The notes under the pieces are model-generated. The model was not told the DNA's origin, did no database searches, and saw nothing but the letters and a program-made list of their open reading frames with translations. From NCBI RefSeq assembly GCF_013004105.1, contig NZ_CP053085.1:620001-684000 (forward strand): a stretch of 64,000 nt of DNA, in the 5' to 3' direction. The stretch is from Gemmatimonas groenlandica (lineage in GTDB: Bacteria > Gemmatimonadota > Gemmatimonadetes > Gemmatimonadales > Gemmatimonadaceae). This document shows, in pieces, positions 1 through 8,888 of the stretch; positions within the stretch are counted from its first letter, which is position 1; each line of letters opens with the position of its first letter. The position numbers were made by a program, and so were the translations under genes.

Positions 1-99
1 GCTCGATCGACGATCACCGCACGCCGAGATCGTCGCCAGGGCCGCAAGCGCGAGCGCTGGTAGACCAACACGTCTGAAGGAAAGCGATAGTCTTGGCAC
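1..99 (-). CDS. Exported lipoprotein, N-terminus only (cut by window edge)
   Basis: A GTG at 99-97 opens a frame that stays open to base 1 (33 codons). It encodes a basic start (PRLSLSFRR), a hydrophobic core (VGLPALALAALATIS) and a Cys in ISAC followed by Gly-Asp, which reads as a lipoprotein signal peptide. The stop codon of the upstream gene lies one base before this GTG, so the two are probably one transcript. No Shine-Dalgarno is obvious, as is common in this window. The mature protein lies outside the window and its function cannot be told. Confidence 0.5.
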   Translation of the reverse strand, partial: MPRLSLSFRRVGLPALALAALATISACGDRRSS

Positions 100-100
100 G

Positions 101-820
101 TTACAGAGGATTGGCGAAACCGAGCAGCTTCGCGACTCCGTCGCGACGGATGACGCGATTCGCGATCCAGATCGTGTCCAAGCCAGCGGCACGCTTCAGG
201 ACGATGCCGCACGGCCCTTGAATCTGCGCTGCGCCATTGGCGACCTCGTTGCCATCGCACGCCACGCCTACTGCTGGCACGCTGCGCGCCGTTTCAGCGC
301 GGAGTCGGGCGCGACTGAGTCCGCGAACCGATGCCTCGTCCAGTACGAGCCATGCGATCGCGGGCTGCATTCCTGATCGGATCTCGGGGCTATCCGGAAG
401 ATACAGGTAGGCAAACTCCGCCTGATCCACGCTCAGCGCCCGGACCGCGCTCGTGTCAGCGGCCGTGAGCGCCACCCAGTAACGCCGGATCAAGCCGTCA
501 ACCGACGACGCTCCACCAGAAAGGCGAGTCGGTGCGCTCCCGGGAATGGTGGCGCGAAACCGGCGCATGGCCTCTTCTGGCGGGAAGACGCTGTCGACCA
601 CGTAACCTGGCGTCTTGCGTAATGAGTCGGCTGAGGCAATCAGCACTCCATCTTCGCGCCACTCGACCATGCGAGGATCGATTCCGGCCGGAATCGGCTG
701 ACGTGGGTTGGCCGAAGCCGCGCCCGCGGAATCGCCGGATCGTGGCGTGTCTGTCGAGCAGGCCGTGACTAGAGAACAGGCGAGGGCCACGCCGGCAAAT
801 CGAAGAATTGAACGTTGCAT
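101..820 (-). CDS. Putative lipoprotein of unknown function
   Basis: This 239-residue protein begins with a classical lipoprotein signal: MQRSILRF, a hydrophobic stretch and the lipobox LVTAC with Cys about residue 21. A Ser/Ala/Gly/Pro-rich linker follows, as expected for membrane-anchored lipoproteins. The mature part contains about four Cys-poor mixed segments and ends in GFANPL; I recognise no family. It is the third gene of a minus-strand run headed by a TonB-dependent receptor and a beta-helix-like lipoprotein, so a role in the same outer-membrane process is possible but is inference from context only. A stem-loop lies about 25 bases upstream of its start. Confidence 0.7.
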   Translation of the reverse strand: MQRSILRFAGVALACSLVTACSTDTPRSGDSAGAASANPRQPIPAGIDPRMVEWREDGVLIASADSLRKTPGYVVDSVFPPEEAMRRFRATIPGSAPTRLSGGASSVDGLIRRYWVALTAADTSAVRALSVDQAEFAYLYLPDSPEIRSGMQPAIAWLVLDEASVRGLSRARLRAETARSVPAVGVACDGNEVANGAAQIQGPCGIVLKRAAGLDTIWIANRVIRRDGVAKLLGFANPL

Positions 821-844
821 CGGCTGAAGTTGGGGAATGCAAGA

Positions 845-876
845 GGGTCGGATCTTCGTGACGACAGATCCGACCC
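845..876 (-). terminator. Intergenic stem-loop between two lipoprotein genes
   Basis: GGGTCGGATC at 845-854 pairs perfectly with GATCCGACCC at 867-876 around a 12-base loop. Read on the minus strand it follows the upstream lipoprotein gene and is followed by TCTTGCATTC, a weakly T-rich tail, and then the ATG at 820. It could be a partial terminator or an mRNA-stability hairpin. Confidence 0.5.
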
Positions 877-897
877 CGTTGATGCTACTCGCTACCG

Positions 898-2637
898 TTA
901 GTTACGGTAATACGCCGTCCAGCCGGTCCACCACTTGTCCGTGGCAGCCGGGTCGGCGGCGCCAACGAACGTGGTTCCCGCCATCGTGCCGCCGAAGAAG
1001 TTCGTCACGCGCGTCGGGACGCGGCCGGGCAACGTGGCGCCCGTGCCACCCGTCGTCAGCAGCGAGCCGGCGACTGGCGTCCAGTCGAGCGTTGCGTTGT
1101 TCGCGATTTCCGTAGCCGCTCCCGGGAGGGACAGGAACAAAGCGTTCGCGGTGGCGGCGGACGTGCGGATCGACGCCGTTGTGAACTTGTCCACGGTGCC
1201 AAAGCGGTTCGTGGCCCCCACCGCGTCATAGTCGCGATTGTTCTCGACGAACAGGAGATTGCGCAGGTTCAGCGAGTCTTCCGTCAGTCGCGTGTTCGTC
1301 TCGGGATCGAAGATCGAGAAGGCCGCTTCCGGCCAACGCGCGATCACGCCGTTCATCCACACGCCGCCAGTGCCGCGGCGAATGTTCGCGCCCAAACCGC
1401 CGTCGCCGCCAGCACGAACCGGCAGCACGCCAGCACCAGGCCCAACCATCGTGAAGTTCGCGAACACGGGCATGCTGTACGGCGTGGAGTTGAAGCCGGC
1501 GGCACAGGTGCCGGACGCCGATCCACAGCCATCCACTTCAAAGCCGCTCTGCTCGCCAGACAGTGCACCGGGGTTGCCGGCGCGCGGGGATACGCGCGGT
1601 CCGGTCTGCAGCGCAATCATGTACTGCAGGCGACCACGGAAGCCTTCGGCCGCGTCGAAATGATCGTCACCCGACTCGTAGGACACCAAGTACCGCGCGT
1701 CCACCGTGCCGCCGAAGAATTCGAACATGTCGTCGAGGCCGCGAATGGCCTGCACATACTCGACACGCGTACCGCGACCGACCGCGTAGAACGAGAAGGA
1801 GTTGAGCTCGACGTTCAACTGCGCTGCGGCGCCGGCAAACTCCACGCGAGTGTACACGTATGAGCCCGAGTTGTCCGCGTCGGCCGTGCCGCCGTTCCAG
1901 CTTACCGTGTCAGCAGGAGCCGGGCCTTCAACCACCGTGCGACCGGTACGGTTTGAAGAGGCATTCCCGACGATGATGAGTCCGCCCCAGTCGCCAGGTG
2001 CGCGGTTGCCCGCTGCGGCCGCCGACGTCATGATGATCGGCGCCGCTCGGGTTCCGATCGCGTTGACTCGCGCGCCGCGAAGCACCATGAGCGCTGAGAC
2101 CGCGGGCGCCTGGCCCGTCGTGATCGGCGCACCGATAACCAGCGTGCCGGGCTCAATCGTGAGGACCGCGCCGTTGGCGACCGAGATGATGCGTGTAAGC
2201 TGGTACGTGTTGCCCGCAGTCCACGTGGTATTCGTGGTGACGTCCGACGTGACCTGCACAACGGTGCGATTGCTCGTCCGAACCGTCACTTCGGTCGACG
2301 TGGCGCTGACCTCTGAGCCGCGGACGGCGATCACGCGATACCGATACGCGGTCTCGGGAAGCAACGCCGAGTCTACATATTCAGGCGTAGTGGGCGTACC
2401 GATCTGCGCGAACGTGCCGCCAACTTCCGGCGCGCGTTCCACGCGGTACCCAGTGGCCGAGCCGACCGCCAACCACGCGATACGGACGCTCGTCGGCGAG
2501 GGTGATGTACCGACTACGCCAGTTGGCGTGGTCAACGCCGCAGGTGTTGTTGGACCGTCGTCGCCACAGGCGGCGAGGGCGATCAGGCCGAGGATGGCGC
2601 CGGCGCGAGGTGCCCAGCGAGTCCAAATACGAGTCAT
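898..2637 (-). CDS. FN3-domain, beta-helix-like outer-membrane lipoprotein
   Basis: From the ATG at 2637 this gives 579 residues. The start is chosen because MTRIWTRWAPRAG leads straight into a lipoprotein signal (LIALAAC). A fibronectin type III domain follows (about residues 30-115, with the YRVERAPE and YRYRVIAVRG strands). The rest is a long Gly/Asn/Val-rich region with repeated strand motifs such as GAVLTIEPGT, GDWGGLIIVGNA and GLDDMFEFFGGTVDARYLV, which reads like a right-handed beta-helix. Similar proteins are found beside TonB-dependent receptors in Bacteroidota and relatives. Here it lies directly downstream of such a receptor, so it may be its surface substrate-binding partner (inference). 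The substrate is unknown. Confidence 0.75.
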   Translation of the reverse strand: MTRIWTRWAPRAGAILGLIALAACGDDGPTTPAALTTPTGVVGTSPSPTSVRIAWLAVGSATGYRVERAPEVGGTFAQIGTPTTPEYVDSALLPETAYRYRVIAVRGSEVSATSTEVTVRTSNRTVVQVTSDVTTNTTWTAGNTYQLTRIISVANGAVLTIEPGTLVIGAPITTGQAPAVSALMVLRGARVNAIGTRAAPIIMTSAAAAGNRAPGDWGGLIIVGNASSNRTGRTVVEGPAPADTVSWNGGTADADNSGSYVYTRVEFAGAAAQLNVELNSFSFYAVGRGTRVEYVQAIRGLDDMFEFFGGTVDARYLVSYESGDDHFDAAEGFRGRLQYMIALQTGPRVSPRAGNPGALSGEQSGFEVDGCGSASGTCAAGFNSTPYSMPVFANFTMVGPGAGVLPVRAGGDGGLGANIRRGTGGVWMNGVIARWPEAAFSIFDPETNTRLTEDSLNLRNLLFVENNRDYDAVGATNRFGTVDKFTTASIRTSAATANALFLSLPGAATEIANNATLDWTPVAGSLLTTGGTGATLPGRVPTRVTNFFGGTMAGTTFVGAADPAATDKWWTGWTAYYRN

Positions 2638-2666
2638 GACGACGGGGATAGTTGGTGAATACAAAG

Positions 2667-2695
2667 AGGGGGACCGACTCTGCGCCGGTCCCCCT
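2667..2695 (-). terminator. Stem-loop between receptor and lipoprotein genes
   Basis: AGGGGGACCG at 2667-2676 pairs with CGGTCCCCCT at 2686-2695 around a 9-base loop. On the minus strand it follows the receptor gene and is followed by CTTTGTATTC. Position and tail suggest an intercistronic terminator or attenuator that lowers expression of the lipoprotein relative to the receptor, or the reverse by stabilising the mRNA end. Confidence 0.55.
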
Positions 2696-2746
2696 AACTT
2701 TGTCCGTTCTTCGTCATGCTACAGCGACGGCTCCGTCACGATCGTG

Positions 2747-5533
2747 TCACCGACGCCACTGCGCTCCGACCGAGACTTGGCGCCCCATGCGGTACGACTC
2801 ACGCGTCACCGGACCCTGCGTGAGCTTGTACGGCGCGTCGAGCAGGTTGCGCGCGTCCAGCTTGAGCTGGAACAGCTGCGTCACCGGGAAGCGCACGGAG
2901 AAGTCCACTACGTGGCGCGTCTGTTCCTTCACGTCGGGGAAGGGAATCGTGCCAGCGGCGTAGATGCGCGGACCCACCGCCGAGTAGAGCAGCGTGGAGG
3001 AGATGCGTCCCGACTTGCTCGCCCACGACGAGCCAACGTTGGCCACCCACGGGGCCTGGCCCATCATCGGTCGATCGGCATTGGTGTTCGCCGAGGCGTC
3101 TCCGCCCACCTTGATGGTGCTCTGCATCAGCGTGAGGTTCGTGAATACGCTGAACGCTTCGAGCGCACTGGCCACGTTGCCGAGATTCTTGCGGGCCTCG
3201 AGCTCGACGCCGAGGTTGCTGGCCGACGCGGCGTTGAAGAACGAGACGATCGGGGCGCCGCCCGTGGCGATATCGATGCGCTCGATGGGGCGATCGAACT
3301 GCTTCGCGAACACGCCGATGCTGAACACTTCTTCGGCGTTCGGGAAGAGTTCGTACTTGAGATCGTAGTTCTGGATCAGTGTGCGTACCAGGTCACCATT
3401 GCCGCGCGTGATCTGGCCGCCGATCACCTCGAGGTACTGCACCGGCGAGAGTTCGCGATACTCAGGGCGCGCCAGCGTCTGCGAGGCCGAGGCGCGCAGC
3501 TGACCATTCTCGGACAGCTTGAAGTTCAGCACGGCGGCGGGCAGCACGTCGGTGTTCTTGAGCGTCGAGACAAACGTGTTGTTGTTCGTCAGCGACGTGT
3601 TCACCGTGATGTTGGCGTCTTCGAGACGAGCGCCGGCGATAAGCCGGAGGCGCGAACCGAACGGCAGCTCGAGCATGGCATAGCCCGCGGCCAGGCGTTC
3701 GGTCGCATCGTAAATGCCGTCTTCCGCCACGTTGATGACGTTGAACTGGTTCGCGTTCCCCGTCGTGTAGCGTCCGTCGAAGAGCGATTCCGCCGGCAGG
3801 TTGCGATCGGCGACCGGCACAGAATTGGAGACGATGCTGAACTGGCGGTTCACCGCGTCGCGCGCGGTGGTGCGGTACGAGCCACCCATCTTGAGCTTGA
3901 CAGCGTTCGGGCTGTCGCTGAAGGCGAGTCGGTAGTTCGCACCACCCGTCCAGTTGCTCTCATTGAGATCGCCGAACGTGCGACGCGCCACGTCAGGATT
4001 GCCGTCGCTCCAGGCGTACGGCCCTCCGGGAGTGAACTGCGCGTACACGAGGTCGGAGCGATCCGGCTCGCGGCGCGACACGCCGGACGACGACACGGTC
4101 CAGTCGAGATTCTGACGTCCGCCGATCGTATGCTCACCCTTGAGCTGAGACGAGCGGATTGTGCGCTCCACATACCGCAGCGTGTTACGCTGGATATTGA
4201 TACCGGAGAAACCGAACGACGCGCCTTCGTTCTGGCGAGCCTCGTTGTCCGCGCTGCGGGTGTACGTGTTGTTGAGCGCGATACGATTCTTGCTGCCGAG
4301 CATGGTGCTGGTGTTGAACATGCCGCCCCACAGCACGCCACGGCGACTGCCCGTGCCCTGCCACGACTCGAGCACCTGCGGCCGGCCATCACGCTGAATC
4401 GGATTGGCCTGGTAGTCGTCGGCCCGTACTTCCTGCGTCGTCGAGTACGTGAACGATGCGAGGTAACCGACACGCTGACCGAAGATCGGATCCTGACCAC
4501 CGACACTCAGGCCGAGCGAGCCATTCGGAGCACCTGCCTGCTGCACCGGCGTCCAAGCGTTGCGCAGCGAGTTCACCGCGCCGTTCATTGCTTCGCGAGT
4601 CGTGAGGTTCGCCACATCACGTGCCGTCGCCAACTGGGCCGGTACAGCGCGAGCCGCGCCAGCGCTGGCGCGCCACTCCGTGCCGACGGTGGGAGCGCTC
4701 GCGATCTGACGTCCGGTCGCCTGATCGTTCATGCCGATCGACGTCGAGAAGATGTACGTGCGGCGCAGCGGGAACTCGCGCGTTTCGATATCGACTGAGG
4801 CGCCTGAGAAGTCGCCGGCCAAGTCGGGGGTAAACGTTTTCGTGGTGTTGATGGACTGCAGCAGCGCCGACGGAAAGATGTCGAGCGGCACGAAGCGCTT
4901 TTCCGGCTCCGGGCTCGGCAGTCGGGCGCCGTTCAGGTTGGTCACGGTGTACCGCTCGCCGAGTCCGCGCACGAACACGCTGCGTCCGTCCTGCACGGTC
5001 ACGCCGCTGACACGCTGGATCGCCTGCGCCGCGTCACCATCGGGGCTCTTGGCGATCTGCTCGGCCGTGACCGAGTTCACGATACCGGTGGCGGTGCGCT
5101 GCTTGTCGAGCGCTTCGTTGACCGTGCCGCGCTCGCTGCTCGCAGTGACGCTCACCGCCGCCAGCTGGAGTTCGGCCGTGCTGAGCGAGATGTCCTGCGT
5201 GAGCGCACCGTTCGCCGGCACGATGATGCCCGTGACGGTTTTGGGTCCGTACCCGATACGCCGCACTTGAATCGTCACGGTGCCGGCAGGGACGCGGGCG
5301 ATGATGTATCTACCGTCGACGCCGGACTGCGTGCCGATGGTGGTGCCGACCACCTGCACGCCAGCGGCCGCGATGCCTTGGCCAGTGGTCGCGTCGATGA
5401 TGCGGCCGGTAATCCGGCCGACGGGAGCGTCAGCCCCCTGTGCTGCAATAGTAGAAGCGGGAACGACGGCAGCCGCAATCGCCAGCGTCAAATGACGCGC
5501 GAAACGGGAGAGCACGTGTGCGTAGGTCCGCAT
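2747..5533 (-). CDS. TonB-dependent outer-membrane receptor with carboxypeptidase-regulatory domain
   Basis: From the ATG at 5533 the protein has 928 residues. The start MRTYAHVLSRFARH precedes a signal peptide ending near ASTIAAQ. A CarboxypepD_reg-like domain follows (GRITGRIIDATTGQGIAAAGVQV, about residues 37-115). Then comes a plug domain (about 125-250: SPDGDAAQAIQRVSGVTV, FVRGLGERYTVTNLNGARLP), and the remainder is a beta-barrel ending RQVSVGAQWRR. The FVRGLGERYT and TKTFTPDLAGDFSGASVDIET segments place it in a TonB receptor clade without an attached SusD. It imports some substrate across the outer membrane using TonB energy. The adjacent lipoprotein is probably a partner. The substrate is not readable from the sequence. 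Confidence 0.93.
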   Translation of the reverse strand: MRTYAHVLSRFARHLTLAIAAAVVPASTIAAQGADAPVGRITGRIIDATTGQGIAAAGVQVVGTTIGTQSGVDGRYIIARVPAGTVTIQVRRIGYGPKTVTGIIVPANGALTQDISLSTAELQLAAVSVTASSERGTVNEALDKQRTATGIVNSVTAEQIAKSPDGDAAQAIQRVSGVTVQDGRSVFVRGLGERYTVTNLNGARLPSPEPEKRFVPLDIFPSALLQSINTTKTFTPDLAGDFSGASVDIETREFPLRRTYIFSTSIGMNDQATGRQIASAPTVGTEWRASAGAARAVPAQLATARDVANLTTREAMNGAVNSLRNAWTPVQQAGAPNGSLGLSVGGQDPIFGQRVGYLASFTYSTTQEVRADDYQANPIQRDGRPQVLESWQGTGSRRGVLWGGMFNTSTMLGSKNRIALNNTYTRSADNEARQNEGASFGFSGINIQRNTLRYVERTIRSSQLKGEHTIGGRQNLDWTVSSSGVSRREPDRSDLVYAQFTPGGPYAWSDGNPDVARRTFGDLNESNWTGGANYRLAFSDSPNAVKLKMGGSYRTTARDAVNRQFSIVSNSVPVADRNLPAESLFDGRYTTGNANQFNVINVAEDGIYDATERLAAGYAMLELPFGSRLRLIAGARLEDANITVNTSLTNNNTFVSTLKNTDVLPAAVLNFKLSENGQLRASASQTLARPEYRELSPVQYLEVIGGQITRGNGDLVRTLIQNYDLKYELFPNAEEVFSIGVFAKQFDRPIERIDIATGGAPIVSFFNAASASNLGVELEARKNLGNVASALEAFSVFTNLTLMQSTIKVGGDASANTNADRPMMGQAPWVANVGSSWASKSGRISSTLLYSAVGPRIYAAGTIPFPDVKEQTRHVVDFSVRFPVTQLFQLKLDARNLLDAPYKLTQGPVTRESYRMGRQVSVGAQWRR

Positions 5534-5546
5534 GGATGATCGGGTC

Positions 5547-5552
5547 TGTATA
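5547..5552 (-). promoter_or_regulatory. Candidate -10 element of the TonB receptor operon
   Basis: TATACA on the minus strand lies 13 bases upstream of the receptor ATG and predicts a very short leader. No convincing -35 was seen. A direct repeat of CGGTTGTG occurs further upstream near 5660-5680 and may be regulatory. Confidence 0.35.
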
Positions 5553-5766
5553 TGAAGACTGCGGAGACGCCCGTTCGGGCGCTCGTGGTTCCTGGCCTGC
5601 CGGACCGCGTGGGCTCCGGATGACCAGTAAGCTTCGTGACCCAGGTTTCGATCTCCGCACGGTTGTGCAACGGTTGTGTCACGGAGCACGGCATTGAGGC
5701 GACTTCGACTCACGCTCCGGAGGGGGCTGGTGCGGCGTGCCCTGTCGTGATATTCTCGCCCGCACA

Positions 5767-6708
5767 ATGGCTGCCTCTGATCCCCTGCTCGAGCGTCGAC
5801 GCGTCGCGTCGCCCCCTCCTACCGACCCGCAGACCCGCGCCGAGGCCCTCTCGGTCGCGGCCCGAGCCCTGCGCGCCGCGGAACACGTGTGCGTACTCTC
5901 CGGCGCTGGCGTGTCGGCCGAAAGCGGCATTCCCACCTTCCGCGATGCTCTGACCGGCCTCTGGGCGAAGTACAAGCCGCAGGAGCTGGCGACGCCTGAC
6001 GCCTTCGCGGCCCACCCGATTCGCGTGTGGCAGTGGTATGCGGCGCGCCGGTCGATGGTACGGTCGGCGCAGCCCAATCCGGCGCATCAGGCGTTGGTGA
6101 CCCTGGCGTCGCGCGTTGCGCACTGTACGCTGGTGACCCAGAACGTCGACGACCTGCACGAGCGCGCCGGCTCACGTGACGTGATCAGTCTGCACGGTTC
6201 GCTGATGCGCGCCCGCTGTAGCGCCGGGTGTCCGGGGACGATGGTGCCCACCGAAGACCAGGCGGCCGAGCCACCAAAGTGCGTCACCTGTGGCGCCCTC
6301 ATGCGTCCCGACGTGGTCTGGTTCGGTGAGCCGATGCCGATGGCCCAGTTCGAGGCCGCGCGCAACGCCGCCGTGGCCTGCGACGTGTTCCTTTCGGTCG
6401 GCACGTCGAACGTGGTCGAGCCGGCGGCGTCGCTGCCGTGGATTTCGGCCACGCACGGCGCCACGGTCATCGTGGTGAATCCGAACATGGACGGGCAGCG
6501 CCGCGGCCCTAGCATCCTCCCTATCGAGGGTCCGGCCGGGGTGATGTTGCCGCGCCTGATCGCCGAGGCGTTCGCCGGTCGGCGCGCCCGTCGACATGAG
6601 TCGAACGCTCCACCGATCCGTGAGCAGGCCGCCCCAGCTTCGGCCGCGGCTCAACTACCGATCGATCCGCCAGCGCCCATTCTCTCTTCGGATCAGCCTT
6701 CGGAGTAG
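5767..6708 (+). CDS. cobB: Sir2-family NAD-dependent protein deacetylase (sirtuin)
   Basis: It removes acetyl or acyl groups from protein lysines using NAD. Visible motifs are the NAD-binding LSGAGVSAESGIPTFRD, then TQNVDDLHERAG, the catalytic His in SLHGSLMRARC, and a complete Zn ribbon (CSAGC and CVTC). MRPDVVWFGEPMP and the late VGTSNVVEPAASLP complete the sirtuin core. The C-terminal tail of about 50 residues is Arg/Pro/Ala-rich and non-conserved. The ATG at 5767 is chosen because TATTCT lies 10 bases upstream. An in-frame GTG at 5737 has a good GGAGGGGG ribosome site 10 bases upstream and is the alternative start, adding 10 residues. Its 3' end overlaps the convergent histidine-kinase gene by 16 bases. 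Confidence 0.92.
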   Translation: MAASDPLLERRRVASPPPTDPQTRAEALSVAARALRAAEHVCVLSGAGVSAESGIPTFRDALTGLWAKYKPQELATPDAFAAHPIRVWQWYAARRSMVRSAQPNPAHQALVTLASRVAHCTLVTQNVDDLHERAGSRDVISLHGSLMRARCSAGCPGTMVPTEDQAAEPPKCVTCGALMRPDVVWFGEPMPMAQFEAARNAAVACDVFLSVGTSNVVEPAASLPWISATHGATVIVVNPNMDGQRRGPSILPIEGPAGVMLPRLIAEAFAGRRARRHESNAPPIREQAAPASAAAQLPIDPPAPILSSDQPSE

Positions 6709-8111
6709 TCCGTCGACGCGACGTCGCGAGGGATCCAGGCCGAGATCGTGGTCCCGACACCGGGCTGCGATTCGGCCTTCACGCTACCCCCATGTGACTC
6801 GGCCAGATGTCGCACGATGGCCAATCCGAGCCCGGTACCGCCGGCCTCGCGTGAGCGACCCGGGTCGGCTCTATAGAACCGTTCGAAAATGCGGGGCAGG
6901 TGCTCGGCCCCGATGCCGGTGCCGGTGTCGCGCACGCCGATCCGTGTTCCGCCCTCATCGATCTGCGAAAAGAGTACGACCTCGCCGGTGGTGGTGTGGC
7001 GCAGGGCATTCTCGGCGAGGTTGCTGAGAATCTGTCGCGCCGCTGTCGGGTCGATATGCAGGTGGCCGGCGTCGGCACCAATCTCGGTGCGCAATACGAC
7101 CCCCTTCGCCGTCGCGGCCGTCTGCAGCGGCGCGAACACCTCGGCGGCAACCGCCGCGATATCGAGATCGATGGGATTGGGCACCCACCCGCCGGATTCG
7201 ATGCGCGACAAGTCGAGCAGGTCGTCCACGATGCGCTGCATGCGACGCACGTTGCCTTCGCACATCGCCAGGAACTGACGTCGCAGCTCCGGGGGCAGCT
7301 CTTCGTCTTGCAGGGTCTCCACGAAGCCGCCGATTACGGTGAGCGGCGTACGCAGTTCGTGCGACACGTTCGCTACGAAATCCCGGCGCACCGCCTCGAG
7401 CCGGCGCACGGGGGTGAGATCGTACAGCGCAAGCACGGCACCACCTCCCGGGAGCGGACGCGCGGTGAGCGAGAGCGTGCGATCGTCAACGCGGACTTCA
7501 TCGGGTACGGCATCGCTGCCGGACAGCACGGCGGCCATGGCTTCGCGCAGGGTACGGTCGCGCGGCAGAAAGTCGGCGGGGAAGGGCACCGGTTCGCGAA
7601 GGCGCAGGAGCTGTCGCGCCGTCTCGTTGATGCGCACCACGCGCTGGCGGGCATCGACGGCGATCACGCCTTCGTTGAGCGATTCGGTGAGGGCCACGAG
7701 CAAGGCTTCTTCGCCGTGCAGGGCCTGCAAGCGGGCCTCGAGCTGTTCAGCCAACCGGCGAAGCGCCTCGGCCAGATCGCCCACTTCCCCACCGGCGATG
7801 GCACGCGACGGACGTTGCGTGAGATCACCGGCCGCGAGACCGCGCGCTACGTCGCGGAGCTCTTCGATAGGACGGGCGACGGGGGCGGCGAGGACCTGCG
7901 CAAGCGCCACACCGACCAGCAAGGCGGCGAGTCCGGCGATCACGATGTCGCGACGCACCTTGGCCAGAAACTCGTCGGCCGAGGCGGCCGCTGTGGGTTC
8001 CTCGGCGCGCACGCGCTCGGTGACGCGTCGTTCCACGGCGAAGAGCACAATGCCGACGAGCAGCGTCGCGACCACGAAGCTGTTCACGACGATGCGTTGC
8101 GCCAGTCTCAT
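6693..8111 (-). CDS. phoR: PhoR-like membrane sensor histidine kinase
   Basis: The protein has 472 residues. TM1 is about 8-26, a short periplasmic loop follows, and TM2 is about 57-76. A HAMP segment spans about 77-130 and a PAS-like domain about 135-235 (NEGVIAVDARQRVVRINETA). HisKA carries the phospho-acceptor H251 in VSHELRTPLT. The ATPase domain has the N box NLAENALRH and the glycine boxes DTGTGIG and GGTGLGLAIV. The short periplasmic part and the PAS domain resemble PhoR, which signals phosphate status through the Pst system. No pst or phoU gene is in the window, so phosphate sensing is a family-based guess. It follows its response regulator by 48 bases. Confidence 0.88.
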   Translation of the reverse strand: MRLAQRIVVNSFVVATLLVGIVLFAVERRVTERVRAEEPTAAASADEFLAKVRRDIVIAGLAALLVGVALAQVLAAPVARPIEELRDVARGLAAGDLTQRPSRAIAGGEVGDLAEALRRLAEQLEARLQALHGEEALLVALTESLNEGVIAVDARQRVVRINETARQLLRLREPVPFPADFLPRDRTLREAMAAVLSGSDAVPDEVRVDDRTLSLTARPLPGGGAVLALYDLTPVRRLEAVRRDFVANVSHELRTPLTVIGGFVETLQDEELPPELRRQFLAMCEGNVRRMQRIVDDLLDLSRIESGGWVPNPIDLDIAAVAAEVFAPLQTAATAKGVVLRTEIGADAGHLHIDPTAARQILSNLAENALRHTTTGEVVLFSQIDEGGTRIGVRDTGTGIGAEHLPRIFERFYRADPGRSREAGGTGLGLAIVRHLAESHGGSVKAESQPGVGTTISAWIPRDVASTDYSEG

Positions 8112-8159
8112 GGCGTGCTCACCGCGCGTTGGCGGCGTGCGTTCGCGGGTGCCGTGCGA

Positions 8160-8876
8160 TCACGCGCCGCGCGGCATCGCCGCACGGAAGCGATAGCCGA
8201 AGCCACGTACCGTCTCGATCATATCGCCGGCGGCGCCGAGCTTGGTGCGAAGACGCTGTACGTGCATGTCGACGGTACGCGTCTGAATATCAGGCGCGGC
8301 ATCCCACACCGTTTCGAGCAGCAGGCCGCGCCCCTGCACGCGCCCGCGACGTTCGACGAGCGTGAGCAGCAGCTTGAACTCGGTGGGCGTGAGCTCCACC
8401 TCCTGTCCTTCGACCTTGACCGCCATGGCGGCGCGGTCGACGTGCAGCGGGCCGATCACCAGCGTGTCCGCGTTCACGGGCGCAGCGTTACCGGTGCGGC
8501 GCAGGATCGCGCCGACGCGTAGCACGAGTTCCGCAGGGCTGAATGGCTTGGTGAGATAGTCATCGGCGCCCAGCGAGAGCCCGCGGATGCGATCGGGCTC
8601 TTCACGTCGCGCGGTGAGCATGAGCACCGCGATATCACGGGTGGATTCGTCGGCGCGGAGCTGCTCGAGCACGTCGAATCCCGAGATGCCGGGAAGCATG
8701 AGGTCGAGCACGATCAGCGAGGGGCGTTCGCGGCGCGCAAGCTCGAGCGCCTCTTGGCCGGTGGCGGACGTCGCAACGCGATAGCCGACTTTCGCGAGAT
8801 GGTACGTGACGAGCGCCACGATCTCCGGCTCGTCATCGACTACGAGGATGCGTTCAGTGGACGGCGCAGCTTGCAT
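8160..8876 (-). CDS. phoB: PhoB-like OmpR-family response regulator
   Basis: The protein has 238 residues. The receiver domain (about 8-122) shows the acidic pair in LVVDDEP and the phospho-acceptor D58 in LIVLDLMLPG; the conserved Thr/Lys region includes LTKPFSPAEL. The C-terminal OmpR-type winged helix (about 140-235) has LTPTEFKLLLTLV and the VDMHVQRLRTKLG recognition segment. It is a DNA-binding transcription factor activated by the kinase encoded downstream. Its start lies only 12 bases after the uridine kinase stop, so the three genes are probably one transcript. Confidence 0.92.
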   Translation of the reverse strand: MQAAPSTERILVVDDEPEIVALVTYHLAKVGYRVATSATGQEALELARRERPSLIVLDLMLPGISGFDVLEQLRADESTRDIAVLMLTARREEPDRIRGLSLGADDYLTKPFSPAELVLRVGAILRRTGNAAPVNADTLVIGPLHVDRAAMAVKVEGQEVELTPTEFKLLLTLVERRGRVQGRGLLLETVWDAAPDIQTRTVDMHVQRLRTKLGAAGDMIETVRGFGYRFRAAMPRGA

Positions 8877-8888
8877 GCTGTATCGGAC

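Noticed and set aside
1802-4798. 998-residue open frame on the plus strand
   Set aside because: It is antisense to the lipoprotein and TonB receptor genes. The protein is Arg/Ala/Val-rich without domains, as expected for a shadow in GC-rich DNA.
6900-8522. 540-residue plus-strand frame across the two-component genes
   Set aside because: It runs opposite to well-supported histidine kinase and response regulator genes and its composition is typical of an antisense shadow.
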